Shown here piece by piece: positions 46,714 to 55,198 of a stretch of DNA of 64,000 nt. The translations under genes were made by a program, and so were the position numbers. The DNA lies in NCBI GenBank assembly GCA_964573725.1, contig CAZNLJ010000012.1, positions 1 to 64,000 on the forward strand, written 5' to 3'. The notes below the pieces were generated by a model. The model was not told the DNA's origin, made no database searches, and worked only from the letters and a program-made list of their open reading frames with translations. Position 1 is the stretch's first letter. Each line of letters starts with the position of its first letter. Source of the stretch: UBA6168 sp964573725. Its GTDB lineage: Bacteria > Bacteroidota > Bacteroidia > Chitinophagales > Saprospiraceae.

Positions 46714-46782
46714 GCTGCCCACGCCCCATCTGTAAGGCTTTATTAGTTTCTAGCCATCATAACTTGCTAAGCAATGTCCAAG

Positions 46783-46815
46783 GTCTGGTATGTGCAATCA
46801 TACCAGGCTTTTTTT
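46783..46815 (+). terminator. Intrinsic terminator of the dcw cluster
   Basis: A 10-bp stem (46783-46792 with 46799-46808, one T-G wobble, loop TGCAAT) is followed directly by seven T residues (46809-46815). It lies 70 nt after the ftsZ stop and is the clearest intrinsic terminator in the window. Confidence 0.9.
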
Positions 46816-46864
46816 GTCCTCGCTTGTGGCCCCCGTCCTTCCCGCCCTCGGCGGCGTGCACCGG

Positions 46865-46906
46865 AAAAAACGGAAGCGGCCGGAGCACATGCCCCGGCCG
46901 CTTCCG
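46865..46906 (-). terminator. Intrinsic terminator of the 46961-48073 gene
   Basis: A 13-bp perfect stem (46871-46883 with 46894-46906, 10-nt loop). Read in the minus direction it is followed by six T residues (the AAAAAA at 46865-46870), 55 nt past the stop of the T9SS protein gene. Confidence 0.85.
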
Positions 46907-46960
46907 CCTTTTCCGGTACCCGTCAAACAAGTCGATGGATTCCGAAGTGTCCAACCTTTC

Positions 46961-48073
46961 CTACCGGACCACGGCCACTTGCCGGAATGCACGGACGCTA
47001 CCGCTTCGGCCCACAATGACCAACATATAGTTGCCCGGTGCGATACCGGACAAGGGGTAGGTCGAAGTCCCGTTCACCAGGGGATGCCGCATCACTTCCC
47101 GACCGGACAGGTCCTGCAGCAACAACTGGTCACCGGCCTGGCCTCCCGGAAAGGAAACCGTCAATGCCGTTCGCGCAGGATTGGGATACACTTCCCATGC
47201 CACCTGCGGCAATACCGCCGCCGTTTCCGATGTGACGACATCCCGAAGCCAGGATACCAACTTGATGGTGCCGGCGGGATTGGATTCCACTTGTACCAGC
47301 GGGAATCCCAGCCCACCCTGGTTGGTCCACCAATTATAGTAGACCACCGTGTCTTTTTCGGAGGCCTGCAAAGGGAACCAAATGCCGCCCGACAGAATAT
47401 AGACGGAATCCATCCCGCTTTCGATTTCCCGGGCCCGGAGGGTCTCGTACTCGCCGGCAGGTGTCTTCAGGGTGCCGTAGGCATCATATACCACTTCCCG
47501 ATAGGTTTGGCTCCGGAGCCGGAGGCTGTCGAACGTGGAACCGATTACGCTGCCGGGAACCTGGATGGTGGAACGTACCGATTCCGTATAACCGGCCTCC
47601 CACTCGGCCGGGAACGCCAAAATGGTCTGCTCCGGACCGAAGGAAAGGGATCCCTCCACCGTGAAACCCTGGTACAGCAACTTACCGGTGACACCCATCA
47701 GCTGCAGGTCGTTGTCCGTCTTCCTCAAATACACGTAAAGGTCGCTGTTTCGGCGGACGGCGATGTCCGCATCCGGATAGGAATCCGAAAACGGCGTCTC
47801 CGCAGGTGCCAACGCAGTCAAGGTGTCGCTGGATTGGTCCTTCAGGGCGCTGAAGTCCCAGGCTTGCATCCCCGGACCGCCCGGTTGGATGCCTGCATCC
47901 GGAAAGGAATCCCGGCTCTGGATGCCCTGTAGTCCGATCGGGTTGACATCGGTGGCCAAAATGCCGATTTGGCAGGACGCATCGGGCAAGAAACCCAGGC
48001 TGAGGATAAGTCCGGTCAGGATGGATACGGTGCTTCCGGTACAGGTCAGGATGTTTCGATGGCTGTTGGTCAT
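46961..48073 (-). CDS. Secreted protein with T9SS sorting domain
   Basis: A 370-residue exported protein of unknown activity. A signal-peptide-like hydrophobic segment lies at about residues 12-34 (ending PDASCQ). The body is beta-rich without a recognised enzyme motif. The last 80 residues form a type A T9SS sorting domain: WEVYPNPARTALTVSF, LLQDLSGREV, YPLSGIAPGNYMLVI and a final basic strand, so it is probably delivered to the cell surface. The frame stays open far upstream, but that part is antisense to the 1019-residue gene; ATG 48073 is preferred because it precedes the signal peptide and follows a promoter element. Confidence 0.83.
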   Translation of the reverse strand: MTNSHRNILTCTGSTVSILTGLILSLGFLPDASCQIGILATDVNPIGLQGIQSRDSFPDAGIQPGGPGMQAWDFSALKDQSSDTLTALAPAETPFSDSYPDADIAVRRNSDLYVYLRKTDNDLQLMGVTGKLLYQGFTVEGSLSFGPEQTILAFPAEWEAGYTESVRSTIQVPGSVIGSTFDSLRLRSQTYREVVYDAYGTLKTPAGEYETLRAREIESGMDSVYILSGGIWFPLQASEKDTVVYYNWWTNQGGLGFPLVQVESNPAGTIKLVSWLRDVVTSETAAVLPQVAWEVYPNPARTALTVSFPGGQAGDQLLLQDLSGREVMRHPLVNGTSTYPLSGIAPGNYMLVIVGRSGSVRAFRQVAVVR

Positions 48074-48140
48074 ATGTTGATTTTTATTGGTCTGTTTTTT
48101 CGGTGTATTGTTCCCGGGTGTGTTCATCGTTACCCGAATC

Positions 48141-48148
48141 CAAAGATA
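48141..48148 (-). promoter_or_regulatory. Bacteroidota -7 promoter element
   Basis: Minus-strand TATCTTTG, an exact TAnnTTTG match, 68 nt upstream of the ATG at 48073 and downstream of the end of the 1019-residue gene. It suggests that the T9SS protein has its own promoter. Confidence 0.5.
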
Positions 48149-48342
48149 CCGGCCTGCCGCTCCCGGGCCGGTGGGACTTTCGTCGTTTTGTCGTACCGAA
48201 GACTTTTTGTCCTTTGCGTCGCTGCGTCCGGATTCCGGCCCGGGGGTATGGCGGTTCCCGGCGGGTCCCTGTTCCGGTTCGTCCAAGGGACCTGGCCTTC
48301 CGGCGCTTGTATGTATCGGGTTCGGAGGCGGAACAGGCGTAT

Positions 48343-51300
48343 TCAGCGACGATACAGGGTGAACAACGGGACATCCACCCCCATGCCGAGGAAAAATCGG
48401 CTGGACCGGACGGTGGCCTGCTTGCCGTCTATGTCCACGAATTGTGGCCCCCCCTGCCATCCGGCACCCACGTAGAAGGGCGACCTTCGGATGTTGTAAT
48501 GGACCTGAAGGCTGGGTTTCAGCACGTTCTTGAAGGTCAGGGCCGTTTCCGCCTCGCCGCTGCCCTCGGCGGAAAAGTCCAGCGCAGCTCCGAGGTCGAC
48601 CATCGACAGGAAAGCGGAGAAGGAGTGCGGCTTCTCCGCAGGGCCGAGCGTCAGGCTGAAATGAACGCCGACCGGAACCGTCGGTACCAGTTTGGTCCGG
48701 CGTGCTTTCGCGGGCAGGACGGGACCGGACCAGGTTTCGCGCAAGATATTGGCACCCAGGTAGGCGTTGATGCCGGCCGACAGGCTGGCTGTCCTTTTGA
48801 TCCGGGAACTGCCGGGCGGATCCGCGACCTCTTCGAGCAAGGCTTCCACCTCGGCGGTTTCGGTGGCTTCCAGCAATCCGCCGAGGAAGGGTCCGTATTT
48901 TTCCAGGAACCGGACCGCTGGGTTGGAGCCGCCGCCCCGCTCCCGGTCGATATCCTCCAACAGGCCCAGCAAGCTGCCCAGGGTGGCGATGGCACGTCCG
49001 TGGTTCCGGGTATGACTGTAGTAAATGAAATGGGTCAGCAACTGGGACATTTCCGTAAAGCGAACCAAGGGGCCCGGATATGCCTGCAGGACGGTTTGGT
49101 ACTCGCCGGGCCGACCGGTCGGCAGGAGGGGTGTTTCCAAGACCTGCCGAAGGGTGTGCACGGTAAAGAACAGCTTCCCGAATGCCGCGGCATAAGGCGA
49201 CTGCCCGATGGAATCCGGAAGCTGCTGCTCGGACAGGAGGGGCAAGGCTTGTGCGGTCGCCAAAAGGATGTCCTCGAGGCCGGCCGGAGAAAGGTGGGCG
49301 GGGTCCCGGCCGTTTCGCCACCTTTGTAACAACAGGCCGACCAGGAGGTCGCGATGGACCGGGTCCTGCATCAGCCCCTGGAAAGCGCCTGGGTCGGACG
49401 GTTGGTCCGTGTCTCCCAGCAGGAAGAACAGCAGGTCGGAAGACAGACGGGTGACTTGCAGGAGCGGGGCCGCAAACCGGCGGCGCTCGGACAACATTGG
49501 GGCGTAGGCCTGCTCCAGGTCGGCCAATTGTACCCGGGTCTGTGCCAAAGTACCGGCCAAGGCCTTTATCCGCTCGCGGGTTTCCGGGAAAGTGGGGGTG
49601 TCGGGTGCGGCCGCCTCCGCCGCGAGGTAGGGTGGGAAGGCCGGATATTGCCGCCGCAGCGATGCCTCGAGGGTGGCCAGCCGCTGCAGGACACCCGAAA
49701 GGTGGGTCTCCAGGGTCTCTGTCATCCGCCGGTTGCGGACGTCCGGATCCGATTCCGACAGGATCGCGTAAGCGTTCCGGAGGTCGGACAAGGTTTCCCT
49801 GCCGGTCAGGTTCAGCAAGGCGGTGAAGCGGAGTTCGTCGTGAGGTGCCAGGCCGCCCGGCACGGCGGCCCAATGGTTCATGGTCCCTTCCACCTGGTTC
49901 CGGGTCGCCAGCACCTGGTCCTGGAGGGTCGGCGGCCGCCGTTCCACCTGGGCGGTCCATTCCGCTACAGCCCGATGGTAACGGGACAAATCGCCCAACC
50001 ATTCCTCGAACAGCAAATCCATCGATGGCCTGCCCGGTGCGGTGCCGCCGACGTTTTGCAACAATTCCAGTCCCACGGCCCGCATCGTCAGGGGCGTCCA
50101 GTCCTTCCCGAAGAACCGGTCGTAACCTGCCAAGGTGTTTTGGTCGAGGACTTCCGTCGGGTCGAAGGCGCCTTCCAGCAGTTGGGAAAGGAACAACAGG
50201 TCGAATCCTGCCGCTTGCGCCCCCAATGCGGCGTCAAGTCGGTAGCGGCGGTTGTCGAGGTAATCTTGGGGGGAAGGGGGGACGGGCCGGGTTTCCCCGC
50301 CGGGCATCGATGACAGTCCGGTCAGGATGCGTTCGGACAACCGGTCCTCCAACTGCACGAGCTCGCGGTAGGTGTCCACCAATTGGTCTTCCAGGGAGTC
50401 GGCCAGGGCGACCAGCCCGGCCAGGGCGGGCCGGTCGTTCTCCAGCCGGCTCGCCAGCAGGAGATTGCTTTCCTTGGTTTGCTCCGCATACATCCGGTAC
50501 AGCTGCCGATGGGCGCCGCCGGTCGCCTCCGTGGCCCCCTCGCCGGCCAGCAGGTGGCCGACCAGGGCGTAGACGGTCAACAATTGGTAGGCTTGGGCAT
50601 CGAGCGGCCTTTTCAAGCCACAGGTGTCGGACAGGAGTACGGACGGCAAGCGGAAGGGTAGGCTTTGCAGGTCTTCCAGGAATGCCTGCTGCAGTTGGGC
50701 CAGAAAGGCCTGGCTCAACAGCTGGTCCGTCCGATGGAGCGAACGGGCCACCGTCGGGAACCAACAGGGCAATTTGCGGACATCCTCGTTCGCGAGTTGG
50801 TCGAGGAAGGTGATGGCGACTTCCTCCCGGGCCCTCTTCAGGATGAAATCCGCAGTGGCCTTCAGGATGACGGCCTGGGTGACCGGCACCCCTTCCCGGG
50901 CGGAAGGATAGGCGGCGGCAGTCTGCCGGAGATATTGTCCAGCAGGTCTTGCCGGTGTCTGGTATTTCGGCAGCAAACGGGCGGCCGACAGGTATTCGGC
51001 CGGCGTTTCGGACCCGCTGTCCGCCGTGGATGGGGCGAATGGACCGGATGGGCCGGATACCGCCGGTGACTGGTCCAGTGCGGTCGGACCCAGCAGGGTG
51101 TCCCAGTTGAGCTCCTCGGCCAGCCGCACCAGGTAGGGGTTGTCGGACAAGGCCTGTAACTCTTGCCGACGGGTCCGTTCCGGACGTTCGGCATGCGGCG
51201 CCGCTTCGGTATAATGTCGCAGCAGTCCGAGCAGGCGGTCGACGGCCCGGATGCGTGCCTCCCGGGTCGGGTACTGCGGCAGGGAGTCCGTGAGGACCAG

Positions 51301-51402
51301 GATGTCCCGCAGGTCTTCCGCCAAGCCCTGCCCGTCGGAACGGACCGGGAGACAAAAGGTCGTCCAGATCAGGCAAAAAATCAGACTATGCTTTCTTGGC
51401 AT
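48343..51402 (-). CDS. Uncharacterised exported protein, helical with barrel-like C-terminus (1019 aa)
   Basis: I do not recognise this family. The N-terminus is a signal peptide (about residues 1-25, ending RSDGQG). Residues ~30-860 are almost entirely predicted helix by eye, rich in Leu, Ala, Glu, Arg and Gln, with few cysteines and no catalytic motif. The last ~149 residues (from about 871) change to short alternating strands with aromatic residues and glycine (SAGINAYLGANI, PVGVHFSLTLG, PFYVGAGWQGGPQF, SRFFLGMGVDVPLF), which resembles a small outer-membrane barrel or anchor. It follows the 227-residue gene after 42 nt and is probably co-transcribed with it. Confidence 0.75.
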   Translation of the reverse strand: MPRKHSLIFCLIWTTFCLPVRSDGQGLAEDLRDILVLTDSLPQYPTREARIRAVDRLLGLLRHYTEAAPHAERPERTRRQELQALSDNPYLVRLAEELNWDTLLGPTALDQSPAVSGPSGPFAPSTADSGSETPAEYLSAARLLPKYQTPARPAGQYLRQTAAAYPSAREGVPVTQAVILKATADFILKRAREEVAITFLDQLANEDVRKLPCWFPTVARSLHRTDQLLSQAFLAQLQQAFLEDLQSLPFRLPSVLLSDTCGLKRPLDAQAYQLLTVYALVGHLLAGEGATEATGGAHRQLYRMYAEQTKESNLLLASRLENDRPALAGLVALADSLEDQLVDTYRELVQLEDRLSERILTGLSSMPGGETRPVPPSPQDYLDNRRYRLDAALGAQAAGFDLLFLSQLLEGAFDPTEVLDQNTLAGYDRFFGKDWTPLTMRAVGLELLQNVGGTAPGRPSMDLLFEEWLGDLSRYHRAVAEWTAQVERRPPTLQDQVLATRNQVEGTMNHWAAVPGGLAPHDELRFTALLNLTGRETLSDLRNAYAILSESDPDVRNRRMTETLETHLSGVLQRLATLEASLRRQYPAFPPYLAAEAAAPDTPTFPETRERIKALAGTLAQTRVQLADLEQAYAPMLSERRRFAAPLLQVTRLSSDLLFFLLGDTDQPSDPGAFQGLMQDPVHRDLLVGLLLQRWRNGRDPAHLSPAGLEDILLATAQALPLLSEQQLPDSIGQSPYAAAFGKLFFTVHTLRQVLETPLLPTGRPGEYQTVLQAYPGPLVRFTEMSQLLTHFIYYSHTRNHGRAIATLGSLLGLLEDIDRERGGGSNPAVRFLEKYGPFLGGLLEATETAEVEALLEEVADPPGSSRIKRTASLSAGINAYLGANILRETWSGPVLPAKARRTKLVPTVPVGVHFSLTLGPAEKPHSFSAFLSMVDLGAALDFSAEGSGEAETALTFKNVLKPSLQVHYNIRRSPFYVGAGWQGGPQFVDIDGKQATVRSSRFFLGMGVDVPLFTLYRR

Positions 51403-51444
51403 CGTATCTTCCGCTTTTCAGGTGAGGGAGGGGACCGGCCGCTG

Positions 51445-52128
51445 TCAGCACACCGGCAGGAGCCAGTCGTCCTCCGCCGGTTCCTGCAGGTATTGGTCGA
51501 TGTAAAGGGACAACAGGCGCAGTTTGTCCAGGAAAGACGGGGGTGGCATGGGCAGCGCCAGCGCCATTTCGAGGGCTTCCAGGTTTTCCAGTTGGGTCAA
51601 GCGGGCTTCGACCGCCTGGGCCCACAGGGCATTCTGGTAGCGCTGCATCCGGGGAGACAATTCCTGCATGGCCGGTAGGACTTCCGGATGGTCCAGGGTC
51701 AGGCTCCCGTTCACCTGCTTATCCTGCAGGCGCGTCGTCATATGGCGCTTTGTCCGCACCAGGCAGTCGATGACCTTCAGGCTGACCGTCCGTACCCGGG
51801 AGCGCACCACCGTCTCCCCCAACAGGGAAACCTGCAGTTGCAGGACCAACTGCTGGAGCGCTTCCCGAAAAAGCGCCGGGTCCTGGTTGTCCAGCGCCCG
51901 GATCTCGGCCGCCATGGCCGTCAGCTGGTCCTCGGTGGCCGTGACGGGTTGTTTCCATAGTTGCGGATTGGACAGCGTCGACAACCACCCGTCCATCCGC
52001 TCGGTCCATGCCGATGCAGCGGTTTCACCGGCCACGGTCGGCAACCGGTCCAATTGCTCCCGGATGCCGGGAAGGACGCTTTCCTTCAGGATCTCATATA
52101 CGGTCGTATCGGCCATACGGAATTCCAT
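51445..52128 (-). CDS. Uncharacterised helical protein (227 aa) upstream of the 1019-aa gene
   Basis: No family recognised. It has no signal peptide and no membrane segment, so it should be cytoplasmic. The sequence is mainly amphipathic helix (DQLTAMAAEIRALDNQD, LREALQQLVLQLQVSL-like runs, LTQLENLEALEMALAL) with only two cysteines, one of them the last residue. The start is ATG 52128 (or 52116, giving 223 residues); upstream codons read as Arg/Pro-rich non-coding sequence. The 42-nt distance to the exported 1019-residue gene indicates an operon. A weak -7-like element (TACATTTA, minus strand, 52234-52227) lies about 100 nt upstream. Confidence 0.7.
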   Translation of the reverse strand: MEFRMADTTVYEILKESVLPGIREQLDRLPTVAGETAASAWTERMDGWLSTLSNPQLWKQPVTATEDQLTAMAAEIRALDNQDPALFREALQQLVLQLQVSLLGETVVRSRVRTVSLKVIDCLVRTKRHMTTRLQDKQVNGSLTLDHPEVLPAMQELSPRMQRYQNALWAQAVEARLTQLENLEALEMALALPMPPPSFLDKLRLLSLYIDQYLQEPAEDDWLLPVC

Positions 52129-52429
52129 GGATGTCGATGGGGGCGCGTCTCGTCCGCAAGGCCCTCGATACCGGAGGTGTCTGCGGAACAGCGGCGCATC
52201 CCGTACCTGACATGGGTTGTTTTGCATAAATGTAATATTTTCCAAGTTGTCCGACCGTATTTTCCAGGCTAATTTCTTCGGTCGGGACCGTTTTTTTTCC
52301 GGCTGTTCCGCATCGGGGCGGCGAGGCCTTCCGCTGGTCCCCCGTTCAGGGGATCCGGTCGGCGGCAGGTGCTTGTTATTTTGGGAAAGCGGCCGTTCCT
52401 ACTTCGGATAGCCGTATTTTTACCGGCAT
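52129..52429. other. 301-nt divergent gap
   Basis: It separates the 227-residue gene (minus) from the transferase-like gene (plus). On the plus strand a short GC hairpin around 52279-52290 is followed by eight T residues (52291-52298), like a small terminator or attenuator about 130 nt before the transferase ATG. One-mismatch -7 elements lie on both strands. No gene is supported. Confidence 0.45.
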
Positions 52430-53509
52430 ATGGAGAAAAATGTAGCTGTAGCATCCGGCCCGGCCTGGCACGCAACCCTCGACGGTGGGATTCCGCTGGC
52501 ATCCCTGACGCCTGCCCAGACGGATGGCATGCTGGCGGCCGGCTGGACCAGGAACGGTAGGTCGGCCCGCACTTTCACGGGTATCCGGTTGTATGGCGAT
52601 TGGTATGGCTGTGTGATGCTTCGCCTGCCACTCCATGGATTTTCATGGAAAAAACGCCTGCGAAAGCTGCTCCGGCGCAATGAAAGGCATTTTAAATGGG
52701 ATGTCGGCCCTTATCGTCCCGAAGATGCGGAAAGGCTTGCCCTGTGGAGGCGTTTCAAATCGGAAGTACATAGCTGGATGTCGCCGCCGGATCTCGACCA
52801 GCATATCCTCCGGGGGGCGGCGCCGGAAGATTTCCATACCTGGGAACTGACCGTCCGGGAAGCCGGCCGACTCGTAGCCTTCAGTATATTCGACCACGGC
52901 AGCCGTTCCATCGCTTCCCTGGAGGCGGCCTATGATCCCGGCTTCCACCGTTTCAGTCCCGGGCTGTACACCATGTTGCTGGAGATCGATTACGCACAGG
53001 CGGCCGGTATGGATTATTATTACCCCGGATTCCTGCCCCGGAATTTTCCGGATTCGATGTTCGAGTACAAGTTGCGCCCGGGCAACCTGGAATTTTTCCG
53101 GGTGGCCGACCAATCCTGGCGACCGACGGACCAATTGGAGGAAAAGGACTGGCTGTTCCATGCCGTGCGGGACCGGCTCTGGTCGGTCCGGCCCGGCCTG
53201 GCGGCAATCGGACGCTCCGGTACACTGGTCGTTCCCCAATACCCCCTGCCCACTTTCTTCCCCCGACCCGATATCGCCAATTATTTGCTTTTTTTGGAAA
53301 TAGTCGGGCAAGACTCCGCCGCGACCCGCCACCTGTTGACCTGGGATCCCCTGGACCGGCTTTATCGTTTGTTCCCGGCAGCCGGGTACCCGGAGGAATT
53401 CCTGGTGCCCGCTCCCTACGACGGACCGGACCAACCGCGGATTCCTGTCCTGCCGACTGCGGATTTCGACGATCCCGCCGAACTGGCCAGGTGCTTGTCC
53501 GCTTTGTGA
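52430..53509 (+). CDS. Arginyl-tRNA-protein-transferase-like (ATE/Bpt) protein
   Basis: A 359-residue cytoplasmic protein. The part from about residue 60 to 230 resembles the C-terminal GNAT-like fold of Ate1/Bpt transferases, which attach an amino acid from tRNA to protein N-termini: KLLRRNERHFKWDV, then LVAFSIFDHGSRSIASLEAAY, SPGLYTMLLEIDYAQAAGM and YYYPGF. The usual N-terminal cysteine motif (CPYLP/CGYLP type) is missing; only one Cys (in YGCVML) is present in the corresponding region. The last 130 residues are not recognised. It may have a changed substrate or be an acyltransferase of related fold. It is a single gene. Confidence 0.65.
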   Translation: MEKNVAVASGPAWHATLDGGIPLASLTPAQTDGMLAAGWTRNGRSARTFTGIRLYGDWYGCVMLRLPLHGFSWKKRLRKLLRRNERHFKWDVGPYRPEDAERLALWRRFKSEVHSWMSPPDLDQHILRGAAPEDFHTWELTVREAGRLVAFSIFDHGSRSIASLEAAYDPGFHRFSPGLYTMLLEIDYAQAAGMDYYYPGFLPRNFPDSMFEYKLRPGNLEFFRVADQSWRPTDQLEEKDWLFHAVRDRLWSVRPGLAAIGRSGTLVVPQYPLPTFFPRPDIANYLLFLEIVGQDSAATRHLLTWDPLDRLYRLFPAAGYPEEFLVPAPYDGPDQPRIPVLPTADFDDPAELARCLSAL

Positions 53510-54213
53510 ATCCCCCCGTTCCACGGCACGGCAGGCGATGGCCGGACTTCTTCCCCGGCCGACCTTTTTCCTGCCCCGGACCGCCGTTGCCTGCCCGGTA
53601 TGGCCCGAATCGGAAGAATTGTCGACCGGTAAACATATTTTTATATAAATAATTTATTTGCGCGGGCGGCAGGTGTTGCTCGGAATATTATTTTTATTCT
53701 GCATAAAATAACCGTATATATAAGTAATAATATCTTAATTGTACGAAGAAACATAGGTAAAACAATTGTTTTGCGTCCGGGGCAAATCAGCCCGGCCATC
53801 GTTCGCACGGCCGGGCGACAAAATAGTTCAAACCGGAAAGCCGTTAGAATTGAACTATTTATGCAGCAAACCGTTAACAAATTATTTGCGCCCGGTAATG
53901 CCGTCCGTCTGGAGTCAGGGTTCCGATCCTATTTTCGGAGCTGCCCGGAGGCCATCGTCCGGTCTCCGGTGTAAAATATGTTCTTCCGGATGTTCCGGCG
54001 ACGGCCGGAATCAGGCGGGGAATACACGGTATAACGAGGTAGGGATGCGAGGCAAGGGCAGGTCCTCCGGAAGTACAACCGCCGGCACGGGCAGGCGGAA
54101 TTTCATCCGGAGCCGTCCAGTAAAATCCCGCTCGTATTTTTCGTCCGTCCGGAACCTTGTCCCCGTTCCGGTTGTTCATACTTAACGTCAGTTCATCAAA
54201 TCAATCCATACCA
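53510..54213. other. 704-nt region upstream of the sigma factor gene
   Basis: It contains a markedly AT-rich stretch (53636-53770), a 14-bp palindrome AAAACAATTGTTTT (53759-53772), an 8-bp GC hairpin (53790-53797 with 53809-53816) and an 11-bp inverted repeat (next entry). A near match to the -7 element, TATTTTTC, is at 54135-54142. These suggest a regulated, long-leader promoter region. No gene is supported. Confidence 0.5.
53821..53860. repeat. 11-bp inverted repeat upstream of the sigma factor gene
   Basis: AAATAGTTCAA (53821-53831) and its exact reverse complement (53850-53860) are separated by 18 nt. Centre-to-centre distance is 29 nt, close to three helical turns, so it could be an operator for a dimeric regulator as well as a hairpin. 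Confidence 0.45.
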
Positions 54214-55077
54214 ATGAGGGCTTTAGTTATTACGCAGTCCATTACCCGTCGGGACGCCAAGTCTCTGGAAAAATATATGACGGAGGTCTCCCGTTACGAA
54301 GTGCTGACCCCGGAACAGGAAGTCGACCTTTTCCGTAAATATAAGGATGGAGACCTCAACGCCTTCCAGCAGATCGTCAATTGCAACCTGAAGTTTGTCA
54401 TCTCCGTCGCCAAGCAATACCAGCATTGCGGATTGACCTTGGGCGACCTGATCAATGAAGGGAACCTCGGTCTGCTCAAGGCCGCCGAGCGTTTCGATGA
54501 GACCAAAGGCTTCAAGTTCATTTCCTACGCCGTGTGGTGGATCCGCCAGAGCATCCTCCAAGCCGTCGGCGAAAAATCCCGCGAAATCCGCGTTCCTTTC
54601 AATCACCAGTCCAACCTGATGAAGGTGCTCCGTACCCGCGACGACCTCACGCAACACCTCGAGCGCGAACCGACCATCGAGGAAATTGCCATCGCCCTCG
54701 ACATGACACTTGATTCCGTGGAAAAATGCCTGGAAACAAACAGCCGATGCAGTTCCCTTGACGCCCCGGTTTCCGAAGGGGAAGAGGCCGACCTGACCTA
54801 TTTCATCGAGGACGAAGGCGTGCCGAAACCGGACAAGGCCGTTCAGCACGAATCCCTCCAAAAGGAAATCCAAATGCTGTTGCAGGACCTGCAACCCAAC
54901 GAGGCGCAGGTACTTTCCATGTATTACGGTATCGGCCAGGACCGCACCTACGGGCTGGATGAGATCAGCGAACTGCTCGGCGTCGGGAAGGAGCGTGTCC
55001 GCCAAATCAAATACAAAGGCCTCAAGAAGTTACAGGCGAAAATCAAACGCCACGACCTTCATTTCAGCCTCAACTGA
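54214..55077 (+). CDS. RpoD-family sigma-70 factor (divergent)
   Basis: A 287-residue sigma factor, the same length as the primary sigma factor of Bacteroidota. Region 2 is well kept (NLKFVISVAKQYQ, INEGNLGLLKAAERFDETKG, FISYAVWWIRQSILQA), and region 4 has the helix-turn-helix LDEISELLGVGKERVRQIK. The region after 2.4 deviates from the phylum's usual QSRIVRLPLN (here KSREIRVPFNHQ) and regions 3 and the acidic linker differ too, so it may be a group-2 paralogue rather than the housekeeping factor. ATG 54214 gives the typical short N-terminus. A long AT-rich leader region precedes it and a hairpin follows. Confidence 0.9.
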   Translation: MRALVITQSITRRDAKSLEKYMTEVSRYEVLTPEQEVDLFRKYKDGDLNAFQQIVNCNLKFVISVAKQYQHCGLTLGDLINEGNLGLLKAAERFDETKGFKFISYAVWWIRQSILQAVGEKSREIRVPFNHQSNLMKVLRTRDDLTQHLEREPTIEEIAIALDMTLDSVEKCLETNSRCSSLDAPVSEGEEADLTYFIEDEGVPKPDKAVQHESLQKEIQMLLQDLQPNEAQVLSMYYGIGQDRTYGLDEISELLGVGKERVRQIKYKGLKKLQAKIKRHDLHFSLN

Positions 55078-55163
55078 TACGACCGGGTCCCTGCGGGTAC
55101 ACAAGCCTGTCCCCCACATCCTGTCTTCCGCGCTGTCTACGGAATAACCGCGACAACAATTGC

Positions 55164-55198
55164 CGAAGTGCCATGAAATGTGTTTTCATGGCACTTCG
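55164..55198 (+). terminator. Hairpin behind the sigma factor gene
   Basis: A 15-bp perfect stem (55164-55178 with 55184-55198) with a 5-nt loop, 86 nt after the stop codon. No T run follows, but the stem is long and isolated, so termination is likely. Confidence 0.7.

Noticed and set aside
48074..50002. Open frame that would extend the minus-strand T9SS protein to over 1000 residues
   Set aside because: The added part is Pro/Arg/Gly-rich, has no signal peptide at its start and lies out of frame within the 1019-residue gene on the same strand; only the part from 48073 looks like protein.
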